A stretch of DNA of 64,000 nt. Origin: Chromohalobacter sarecensis. GTDB lineage: Bacteria > Pseudomonadota > Gammaproteobacteria > Pseudomonadales > Halomonadaceae. Made by a program: the position numbers and the translations under genes. The notes below the pieces were generated by a model. It had not been told where the DNA came from, ran no database searches, and saw only the letters and a program-made list of their open reading frames with translations. Of the stretch, positions 28,538-36,066 are shown in pieces. The stretch spans positions 62,001 to 126,000 of the forward strand of contig NZ_JAKGAN010000003.1 in assembly GCF_023061135.1 (NCBI RefSeq). The letters run 5' to 3'. Numbering within the stretch: position 1 is the first letter of the stretch; every line of letters starts with the position of its first letter.

Positions 28538-30259
28538 TTGACGGAAAGCAGCCTTTCTATCAGCTTCGGTCAGGCATTCGTGGCACCGGATCGGCGTCGC
28601 CATCGTAGTTCGATGTCGGTGCAAATACCCGGCGGTTCGCAATTGTCCGCCAAGGGCGCCTGCGCCCTGATCAGTGATTCCACCTGGCGCAATGCTATCG
28701 CCAAGCAAGCCGGAGACCTGAGCGTACGAGGCTTTCTCGCCGATTACTACTCGACACCCGAGCATTGGGACGTCAAGACATCGGCACATCGCGTGCTGCA
28801 TGCCCTGAACGGCTGGAGCTATAGCCAAAGCGCCTACATCGAAGGCGGCAGTTATATTTGCTCGCTGTCGGCCATGGTGTTTCGTCATCGCGAGGTGCAT
28901 CTCTTTCACATGGGGGACACCTTGGTGTTCCGCCTGCGCGGTGCGGAATTCGAGCAAATGTCTCGCGATCACGTTACCGATCTGGGCGGTTATCGCTATC
29001 CGTCACGTGCGTTAGGCATGGACGGTAGCCTCGACATCGATTACGTGACGGATTCGCTCAAGCAGGGCGATCTTTTCCTGTTCACCACCCAGGCCGTGCG
29101 CGGCACCTTGCTCCCCTCGGATTTCGTACAGTTGATCCGTGCCGATGTCAGCGATCTCGATGCGACTTGCGAGCGCCTGGCTGAAGCGTCGCTGGCCCGG
29201 GCACAGGAGCGTGGTTACGGCGGCGACCAATTCTGCTTCCAATTGGTGCGCATCGACCGACTGCCCGAGGAGGTCGAGCCTGAGCACCCCATGCCGTTAT
29301 ATGGTGACTTGCCGGTGCCCCCCGAATTGACGCCTGGGGAGCGTCTCGATGGGCTCGAGGTGCAGGAGGTGTTGTCGCGTACGGCCAAGTCGCGTGTCTA
29401 TCGCGTGCATGATGCGCGTAACGAGCGCGAGATAGTGATGAAGGCGCCGAGCCCTGAATTATCGCTGCGCAACGCCTATCAGGAACATTTCGCGCTTCAG
29501 CAGTGGATCGTGCAGCGGGTCAACTCCCCGTTCGTCGCCAAGGTCGTGGACCCGGCCCGCCCGCGCCGTTACCAGTATTACCTGCTTGAGTACATCAAGG
29601 GCGAATCGCTCAGCGACTGGGCGCTACGCCACCCCCAGGCGAGTCTCGAGGCACGCCTGGATTTGGCGCGGCAATTGGTCAAGGCAGTGCAGGCGCTGCA
29701 TCGCCGCGATGTGCTGCACCAGAACATTCACCCCGATAATCTGATGGTCGATTCGCATGGCCAACTGGTACTGACGGATTTCGGCGCTTGCCATTTACGC
29801 GAAAGCGATAGCCAGCAAGGGGCGCGCGAACTGGCGCGTCAGGTGGGATTGAACGAGCACAGCGCACCGGAATATGCGCTGGATACCGAAGTAGGGCGGC
29901 GCAGCGATCAATACGCGCTGGCCTCGACTATCTACTGGCTGCTGACCGGGCACCAGCCCTATGCGTTAGCGCCCAACGAGCTACGCAGCCATACCGATCT
30001 CGAGCGCATGAGTTATACCAGTGCACGGCGCTACAATCCCGCCATCGATACCGATCTCGATGGCGCCCTGCGGCGCTCGCTCGACCCCCAGCGTGCGCTG
30101 CGCTTTCGCCGCCTGGGCGAGTTCGCCTCCCATCTACGCACGCCCAAGCGCCGCGACGACTCCGAAGCCCGCCAGCCATGGCAACAACCGGCCACGCTAT
30201 GGAAAATAGTGGCCGGCGTGCTGCTGCTACTGTTGTTGCTGTCCTGGTGGCTGGGGTAA
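28538..30259 (+). CDS. PP2C-like phosphatase / Ser-Thr kinase-like membrane protein with altered active sites
   Basis: 573 residues from the TTG at 28538, preceded by AAGGAG at 7 bp; no upstream ATG has a ribosome-binding site. The N-terminal part (about 1-245) is PP2C-like (LYHMGDT-like FHMGDTLVFRL). The middle is a protein-kinase fold (about 265-535), with a Lys at about 302 (EIVMKAP) and DFGA at 414. The C-terminus has one membrane helix (about 550-572). Canonical residues are changed: the kinase HRD triad reads HQN (394-396) with His replacing the following Lys, and the PP2C metal motifs read ISDST and GGDQF instead of ADGxx and DN. It belongs by layout to the bifunctional phosphatase/kinase family. 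Activity is doubtful. It may signal to the adjacent T6SS locus, which is inference. Confidence 0.75.
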   Translation: MTESSLSISFGQAFVAPDRRRHRSSMSVQIPGGSQLSAKGACALISDSTWRNAIAKQAGDLSVRGFLADYYSTPEHWDVKTSAHRVLHALNGWSYSQSAYIEGGSYICSLSAMVFRHREVHLFHMGDTLVFRLRGAEFEQMSRDHVTDLGGYRYPSRALGMDGSLDIDYVTDSLKQGDLFLFTTQAVRGTLLPSDFVQLIRADVSDLDATCERLAEASLARAQERGYGGDQFCFQLVRIDRLPEEVEPEHPMPLYGDLPVPPELTPGERLDGLEVQEVLSRTAKSRVYRVHDARNEREIVMKAPSPELSLRNAYQEHFALQQWIVQRVNSPFVAKVVDPARPRRYQYYLLEYIKGESLSDWALRHPQASLEARLDLARQLVKAVQALHRRDVLHQNIHPDNLMVDSHGQLVLTDFGACHLRESDSQQGARELARQVGLNEHSAPEYALDTEVGRRSDQYALASTIYWLLTGHQPYALAPNELRSHTDLERMSYTSARRYNPAIDTDLDGALRRSLDPQRALRFRRLGEFASHLRTPKRRDDSEARQPWQQPATLWKIVAGVLLLLLLLSWWLG

Positions 30260-30388
30260 AGCCTTCGGATACGTCGGGGCGCCGTCAGGCATTGTCGAGC
30301 ACGCATAGGGCTCCGCTCCATGATCTTGCCGTAACGGCCTGCCTTGCAATGACACCGGCGACATCCCGCGCGCATGTTGACAGATCCG

Positions 30389-30468
30389 CCCAGCGTCTTC
30401 TGATTGAGGCACAAGCCTCGCAACAGCAGGTTGTCGTTGCTGATCTCGGCATCGTTCGATAGCTTCAA
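30389..30468 (-). pseudogene. Vestige of a fourth effector-tip cassette
   Basis: Immediately after the last immunity gene the reverse strand encodes about 24 codons matching the start of the orphan effector block (LSNDAEISNDNLLLRGLCLNQ against LSNDADITDDNLLLRGMCLNQ in the cassette at 33748-34992). It then loses similarity, and no immunity gene follows. This marks the decayed or deleted end of the tandem array. Confidence 0.7.
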
Positions 30469-31135
30469 AAATACCCTCTGAAGCAGAAATACAGAATCAC
30501 CAACACTTCCGCCCAGCCGAGCAGGTAGCAGAACAACGGCCAGAGAATTTCCTTTGCGGTCAGCGGGCGCTCGGTGTGGCGATTGCGCACGTAAGGGTCG
30601 TTTGGATCAACCCGGCATTTTTCCTCGACCCATTCGGGCCAGCGCGGCACGCGGCAGGTCCATTTGGCGATGATGCGGCCGGTGCCGGCCCACATGACCA
30701 TGGGTGCCAGTACGGCCGCCATCATAGGGCTGTCCGCCATGAAGCGGGTCGCTTGTATCAGCGAATGGATAAAGCTCTCGCGCTTGCCCTCCAGATCCAG
30801 CAGGCGCTGATCGACTTGATAGGCCTGGATATGGCCGTCGGGTTCTTCCATATAGCGGCGTACCAGCTCCCAGATTTCCAGTGCGCCCAACATATTTTTC
30901 TTGCCTTGATATTTAAAGAACACCAGGTGATAAAGCATGTTGCCCGCGCGATCCCTGACATAGCCACGTATTTCATCACGCGCCATGCCACGGCGATCTT
31001 CCGAAGCTGTCGATTGGCTTGTGTAAAATTGAATATCATCCCAGTTCATGGTGACTACACCCATATCCTGCGACCAGGCGTAGACCTTGCGATCACGTCG
31101 ATTGAACCGCATGGGGTAGTGGGTTTTACGGAACA
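30465..31135 (-). repeat. Immunity conserved block, copy C
   Basis: Direct repeat of 34989-35668, about 2.21 kb beyond copy B, with somewhat more substitutions. Confidence 0.8.
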
Positions 31136-31538
31136 GCTCTCTGCGTATCAATGAGTTGACAACTGGTAGCACCAATACTGAGCCAATAGCCAGTGTAATT
31201 AAGGAAAGGATGAGTACAAAAACAGGAAGGCGATCACTGTGATTGATAAGAACATATAGCAGACCCAGAAGCCCTGCCAGAAATGGTCCAATACCCATAA
31301 GGCCGAAAAATGATGGTACGCCGCGTAGACGGCTCCCTGAATCCACTACTTCCATAAATACTGAGTTAAGACTAATTATGGAGTTATTGAATTTTGCATT
31401 GCCACCATCTAGCGCTGAACGTTTTTTATTGAGTGAGTTCACTTCACCTTCTAGCTTTAAAAGCTTAGAGATAGTGCTAGAAAACCCCCAATGCCCTTTA
31501 ATAAAAAGGTTGTAATAATCCTTGCCTGTCGGCCGCAT
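30465..31538 (-). CDS. DUF6708-like putative immunity protein, cassette C
   Basis: 357 residues from the ATG at 31538, which has GAGGA at 8 bp; an ATG at 31553 is weaker. The N-terminal third contains two hydrophobic helices (about 85-140) and differs from the other copies. From RKTHYPMRFNRRDRKVYAW onward it is almost identical to the immunity proteins of cassettes A and B, ending in a C-terminal membrane segment (ILWPLFCYLLGWAEVLVILY). It follows its effector fragment by one base. The role, protection of the inner membrane against the matching VasX-like toxin tip, is inferred from position and membrane topology. Confidence 0.7.
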   Translation of the reverse strand: MRPTGKDYYNLFIKGHWGFSSTISKLLKLEGEVNSLNKKRSALDGGNAKFNNSIISLNSVFMEVVDSGSRLRGVPSFFGLMGIGPFLAGLLGLLYVLINHSDRLPVFVLILSLITLAIGSVLVLPVVNSLIRRELFRKTHYPMRFNRRDRKVYAWSQDMGVVTMNWDDIQFYTSQSTASEDRRGMARDEIRGYVRDRAGNMLYHLVFFKYQGKKNMLGALEIWELVRRYMEEPDGHIQAYQVDQRLLDLEGKRESFIHSLIQATRFMADSPMMAAVLAPMVMWAGTGRIIAKWTCRVPRWPEWVEEKCRVDPNDPYVRNRHTERPLTAKEILWPLFCYLLGWAEVLVILYFCFRGYF

Positions 31539-31539
31539 A

Positions 31540-32679
31540 TTAGTTTTCCTCATGAGTGACTTCTTTGAGGCGCTGCATTTCGTTTTCCAGGGCTATATTG
31601 CCCAAGTCTAGACTACCGCGCTCGCCAAAAGCACATTCGGCCAGCCACTCTTGTAGATCATCTTCTGTGAACCAAAAAATGGCGATGGCTACTGCGACTG
31701 CAATGATCCCCAACACACCAGCCACCCACCAGAGAGCAATGGTCGAGAATATCCCAGTCATGCCAGTTCCAATGGAAAAGATGATAAAGCTGACACCCAT
31801 GGTGGATATACCAGACATCACATATAGAGAGCCTAACGTCCACTCACCGTCAGCCAGCTTTTCTCCTCCCTCCCATAGATCCATCGCCCCAAGAATAATT
31901 CCACCAGCCAAGCCCAGTACCCGACCAGCAATGAGCGAGAAACGCTGCAAGCCCAGAAATCTATCCGCTGACAGAAACACCTTGCGCCCATGCTCCAGCG
32001 TCTTGCCCACCAGTTCGGCGGCCCCGCCGGCCAAGGCGAGCCCCATCCCGACTAGACGTCCCTGGGCGCGGAGTCCCGCATCCAGCATGCCGTTCATCTT
32101 GCTGAGCTGATCGTTCAGGCTGACATATGCTAATGCCACCCCCACGATACCCGCCGAGAATTCCAACTGAGCACGGCCGGACAGGTGTGTGGAGAGTGCC
32201 GAGTCGTCAAGCAGGTCATCAAGTGGGCCGAAGTCGATCCGGCGCATATCGATGGTGACGGTGGCTTGCCCGTTGGCCGGAATGAGCGAACGCGTCTCTA
32301 CCTGGACTTTCCGCTGAAACTGATTCAGCTCGCTCTCGCCCCAGTCGGGATGGATCAGCCGAAGCGGCTCGCGCATTTGAGGCAGGGCTTCCTTGATCGT
32401 CATGCTGGCGCGAGTAATCTGGATGGAGCGGCCGGAGATCATCCCCAGGGTGAGCAGAAATGGCGTCGGACTCTGCGCTGTTGCCACGGCACTTTGCAGC
32501 GGTCCCAACAAGTGACCGAGCATGCGGGCGGGCGAGGCTACTTCATCGGGATACTCTTCCGTCAGCCCCAGATAAGCGGCAATCAATGGCCCCCAGGGCA
32601 GGGTAGCGGGATTATTGCCCGGCTCGCTAAAGTTGACATCACTGGCGGCCATACCGATCTGTTCGGCTCGATATCTCAG
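31540..32679 (-). pseudogene. Orphan C-terminal effector fragment, cassette C
   Basis: About 379 codons homologous to the last two fifths of the full-length effector at 36067-38742, starting around VEQVMAASD of that protein. It lacks the N-terminal VasX-type delivery domain. Its hydrophobic segment after LEHGRK diverges from copies A and B (FLSADRFLGLQRFSLIAG), while the end (EDDLQEWLAECAFGERG) is conserved. The frame is intact through to TAA. The 5' boundary given is a CTG overlapping the stop of the preceding immunity gene; the first ATG within is at 32652. It could be translated by re-initiation or be a silent donor for recombination. Confidence 0.65.
31974..32660 (-). repeat. Effector conserved block, copy C
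   Basis: Direct repeat of the same block, shorter at both ends: it starts near the MAASD codons and stops after LEHGRK. Slightly more diverged than copies A and B. Confidence 0.75.
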
Positions 32680-33354
32680 AAATACCCTCTGAAGCAGAAA
32701 TACAGAATCACCAACACTTCCGCCCAGCCGAGCAGAAAGCAAAACAGCGGCCAGAGGATTTCCTTTGCGGTCAGCGGGCGCTCGTTGTGGCGATTGCGCA
32801 CGTAGGGGTCGTTCGGGTCAATGCGGCACTTTTCTTCGACCCATTCGGGCCAGCGCGGCACGCGGCAGGTGCATTTGGCGATGATGCGACCGGTGCCGGC
32901 CCACATGACCATGGGGGCAAAAATCAGTTGAACCGCACGGCTGTCGGCGAGAACCTGAGTGGCCTGAATCAGCGAATGGATAAAGCTCTCGCGCTTGCCC
33001 TCCAAATCCAGCAGGCGCTGATCGACCTGGTAGGCCTGAATATGACCGTCGGGCTCTTCCATATAGCGGCGCACCAGCTCCCAGATTTCCAGTACGCCCT
33101 TCATGCCTTTGAGGCCTTCATACTTGAAGAAGACCAAGTGATAAAGCATGTTGCCATTGCGATCCCGCACGAACCCGCGAATCTCTTCGCGTGACATACC
33201 CCGACGATCCTGGGATTTCGTCGCTTCGCTAGTGTAAAACTGAATATCGTCCCAGTTCATGGTGACCACACCCATATCCTGCGACCAGGCGTAGACCTTA
33301 CGATCACGGCGATTGAATCGCATGGGATAGTGAGTTTTGCGGAACATGTCCCAT
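32676..33354 (-). repeat. Immunity conserved block, copy B
   Basis: Direct repeat of 34989-35668 at a spacing of about 2.31 kb. Confidence 0.8.
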
Positions 33355-33746
33355 CGAACCAGGATGTTTATTGCCACAATCACTGGCAATGTAACCACCC
33401 AAGCAAGCAGCAATAGGAAGTATACAATTATGGGAATTTCGCCAAACTTAAATAGCCCCCCTGTACCTAGCCAGTAAAACATTAATATCCCAGGAAGTGC
33501 CATCAAACCAAAAAAATAATTAACGCCACGTAGACGATTACCCGAGTCGACGGCTTCAAGAAAAGAGGAGTTGGCTGCAATTATAGAGTCATTAAATTTA
33601 GCGCCTACTCCATCAGTTGCTGGCTGATTTTTATCCAGAATCTGGGTGCGCCCCCCCATCCCTCTACCACGAGACATGGTGCTGGAGAATCCCCAGTTGG
33701 ACTTTATTATTAAATTGCAAAAATCCTTGGCATTCGTAGATCGCAT
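32676..33746 (-). CDS. DUF6708-like putative immunity protein, cassette B
   Basis: 356 residues from the ATG at 33746 (AAGG 9 bp upstream); an ATG at 33755 lies inside that ribosome-binding spacing. The variable N-terminal part has two membrane helices (about 75-130, MALPGILMFYWLGTGG and IIVYFLLLLAWVVTLPV). The conserved remainder starts at RKTHYPMRFNRRD and has a C-terminal membrane span. Its DNA in the conserved half is nearly the same as cassettes A and C, but the N-terminal coding DNA is AT-rich and distinct. Probable immunity to the toxin tip of fragment B; inferred. Confidence 0.7.
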   Translation of the reverse strand: MRSTNAKDFCNLIIKSNWGFSSTMSRGRGMGGRTQILDKNQPATDGVGAKFNDSIIAANSSFLEAVDSGNRLRGVNYFFGLMALPGILMFYWLGTGGLFKFGEIPIIVYFLLLLAWVVTLPVIVAINILVRWDMFRKTHYPMRFNRRDRKVYAWSQDMGVVTMNWDDIQFYTSEATKSQDRRGMSREEIRGFVRDRNGNMLYHLVFFKYEGLKGMKGVLEIWELVRRYMEEPDGHIQAYQVDQRLLDLEGKRESFIHSLIQATQVLADSRAVQLIFAPMVMWAGTGRIIAKCTCRVPRWPEWVEEKCRIDPNDPYVRNRHNERPLTAKEILWPLFCFLLGWAEVLVILYFCFRGYF

Positions 33747-33747
33747 A

Positions 33748-34992
33748 TCACGCATCCTTGTGGGTGATCGATTCGAGGTGCTTTAATTCAGCTTCCAACT
33801 TGGGGTTACCGAGCCCAAGCTTGCCACGTTCCCCAAAGGCACACTCAGCCAGCCACTCTTGCAGGTCATCCTCGGTGAAGTACCAGATGGCGATGGTGGT
33901 CGCGATGACAAAGACACCCAGTATCGCGCCACTCCACCATAATAGTGGCGCCGCTCGAGCCAATAGCGCTAATAGCATTGGTGTGCTACTGGAAACTTCT
34001 ATGGCAGCGCCAATGGCTGCGAAAAACAAAGCAAAGCTCGTCACGCTAGTAAAAGCTCCAGAAGCAATGTAGAGGTAACCTAGAGCTTGATCTCCTTGTT
34101 CAAGGCGTTCTCGTCCCTCCCATATATCCATCGCCCCAAGAAGAAGTCCTCCCGCCAAACCAAGGCGTGCTCCCAGCTTCAGGAAAAACTTGCTGGACCC
34201 GGCCAGCAGATGATCTGATGCCACAAACACCTTGCGCCCATGCTCCAGCGTCTTGCCCACCAGTTCGGCGGCGCCGCCGGCCAGGGCAAGCCCCATCCCG
34301 ACTAGACGCCCTTGGGCGCGGAGCCCCGCGTCCAGGAAGCCGTTCATCTTGCTGAGCTGATCGTTCAGGCTGACATACGCCAATGCCACCCCCACGATAC
34401 CCGCCGAAAATTCCAACTGAGCACGACCGGACAGGTGTGGGGAGAGTGCCGGGTCGTCAAGCAACTCATCGAGCGGGCCGACGTCGATCCGGCGCATATC
34501 GAAGGTGACGGCGGGCTGGCCGTTGGCCGGAATGAGCGAACGCGTCTCTACCTGCACTTTCCGCTGAAACTGATTCAGCTCGCTCTCGCCCCAGTCGGGA
34601 TGGATCAGCCGAAGCGGCTCGCGCATTTGAGGCAGGGCTTCCTCGATCGTCATGCTGACGCGAGTAATCTGGATCGAGCCTCCCGAGATCATCCCCAACG
34701 TCACCAGGAACGGCGCCGGCGTCTGGTCGCCCCCCACGGCACTTTGCAGCGGCCCCAGCAGGTGGCCGAGCATGCGGGCGGGCGAGGCCACTTCATCGGG
34801 ATACTCTTCCGTCAGCCCTAGATAAGCGGCAATCAATGGCCCCCAGGGCAGAGTAGCGGGATTATTGGGCTGCGTGCCGACATTGGCGTCGCTAGCCGAC
34901 ATGACCTGTTCGACCAGCGTCTTCTGATTGAGGCACATGCCTCGCAACAGCAGGTTGTCGTCGGTGATATCGGCATCGTTCGATAGCTTCAA
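33748..34992 (-). pseudogene. Orphan C-terminal effector fragment, cassette B
   Basis: About 414 codons matching the full-length effector from its ADITDDNLLLRG segment to the end. It is nearly identical to copy A through LVGKTLEHGRK and AGSSKFFLKLGARLGLAGG, then differs over roughly 90 residues of hydrophobic tip (ASGAFTSVTSFALFFAAIG) before the shared end (LQEWLAECAFGERG, ESITHKDA). It has no delivery domain. The frame runs open back through the end of immunity gene A. A TTG overlapping that gene's TGA, behind AGAGGG, is a possible re-initiation start. It has no disrupting stop, so it is preserved rather than decayed. Confidence 0.7.
34148..34988 (-). repeat. Effector conserved block, copy B
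   Basis: Direct repeat of 36455-37280. It runs straight into the 3' end of immunity gene A. Confidence 0.8.
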
Positions 34993-35668
34993 AAATACCC
35001 TCTGAAGCAGAAATACAGAATCACCAACACTTCCGCCCAGCCAAGCAGAAAGCAAAACAACGGCCAGAGGATTTCCTTCGCGGTCAGCGGGCGCTCGTTG
35101 TGGCGATTGCGCACGTAAGGGTCGTTCGGTGCGACCTGGCACTTTTCCTCGACCCACGCCGGCCAGCGCGGGACGCGGCAGGTCCATTTGGCGATGATGC
35201 GACCGGTGCCGGCCCACATGACCATGGGGGCAAAAATCAGTTGAACCGCACGGCTGTCGGCGAGAACTTGAGTGGCCTGTATCAGTGAGTGGATAAAGCT
35301 CTCGCGCTTGCCCTCTAGATCCAGCAGGCGCTGATCGACCTGGTAGGCTTGAATATGACCGTCGGGCTCTTCCATATAGCGCCGCACCAGCTCCCAGATT
35401 TCCAGTACGCCCTTCATGCCTTTGAGGCCTTCGTATTTGAAGAAGACCAAGTGATAAAGCATGTTGCCATTGCGATCCCGCACGAACCCGCGAATCTCTT
35501 CGCGTGACATACCCCGACGATCCTGGGACTTCGTCGCTTCGCTAGTGTAAAACTGAATATCGTCCCAGTTCATGGTGACCACGCCCATATCCTGAGACCA
35601 GGCGTAGACCTTGCGATCACGGCGATTGAATCGCATGGGGTAGTGGGTTTTGCGGAACATGTCCCATC
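34989..35668 (-). repeat. Immunity conserved block, copy A
   Basis: DNA for the C-terminal two thirds of immunity protein A, repeated at 32676-33354 and 30465-31135. Divergence begins abruptly upstream of the RKTHYPMRF codons. Confidence 0.8.
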
Positions 35669-36065
35669 TAATCAAAGTGTTTGATGCTGGCAAAACCAGA
35701 AAAAGAGCTATAAATAAAGCGAGCCAGCCAAATATAAAAGCGATTAAAGGAACATGGCTGCTGTATTTTATTAGCCCATAAATCAGCCATCCTGTTCCTA
35801 TTATAATTGGGGCTGCGCTTATTATTCCAAAGACGGAGTTAATTCCCCTTAAGCGATTCCCGGGATCAACTACTTCCAAGCAAGTTGAGCTGACAGTAAT
35901 GGTTGAGTCATTAAATCGTGCCGATTCAACATTATTTAATGAACTTTTTTTATTTAAGGCCTGGGTGTTTCCTCCAAGCCCTCTTGATTTAGACATGGTG
36001 CTGGAGAATCCCCAGTTCGCTTTTATTAACAAGCTGTAAAGGTCCTTGATAATGGTTGATCGCAT
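34989..36065 (-). CDS. DUF6708-like putative immunity protein, cassette A
   Basis: 358 residues from the ATG at 36065 (AAGG 9 bp upstream), one base after the full effector's stop. The N-terminal variable region has two hydrophobic helices (IISAAPIIIGTGWLIYG; FIFGWLALFIALFLVLP). Conserved residues from RKTHYPMRFNRRDRKVYAW include NWDDIQFYTS and EIWELVRRYMEEPDG, and the C-terminus carries another membrane span. It probably protects against the cognate full-length effector; this is inferred from adjacency, as for VasX and its immunity protein. DNA of the first 130 codons is clearly AT-richer than its surroundings. Confidence 0.72.
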   Translation of the reverse strand: MRSTIIKDLYSLLIKANWGFSSTMSKSRGLGGNTQALNKKSSLNNVESARFNDSTITVSSTCLEVVDPGNRLRGINSVFGIISAAPIIIGTGWLIYGLIKYSSHVPLIAFIFGWLALFIALFLVLPASNTLIRWDMFRKTHYPMRFNRRDRKVYAWSQDMGVVTMNWDDIQFYTSEATKSQDRRGMSREEIRGFVRDRNGNMLYHLVFFKYEGLKGMKGVLEIWELVRRYMEEPDGHIQAYQVDQRLLDLEGKRESFIHSLIQATQVLADSRAVQLIFAPMVMWAGTGRIIAKWTCRVPRWPAWVEEKCQVAPNDPYVRNRHNERPLTAKEILWPLFCFLLGWAEVLVILYFCFRGYF

Positions 36066-36066
36066 A

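Noticed and set aside
34993-35217. Extended frame joining effector fragment B to the preceding DNA
   Set aside because: This part is immunity gene A read in another frame, with no protein similarity; it is a by-product of the cassette junction.
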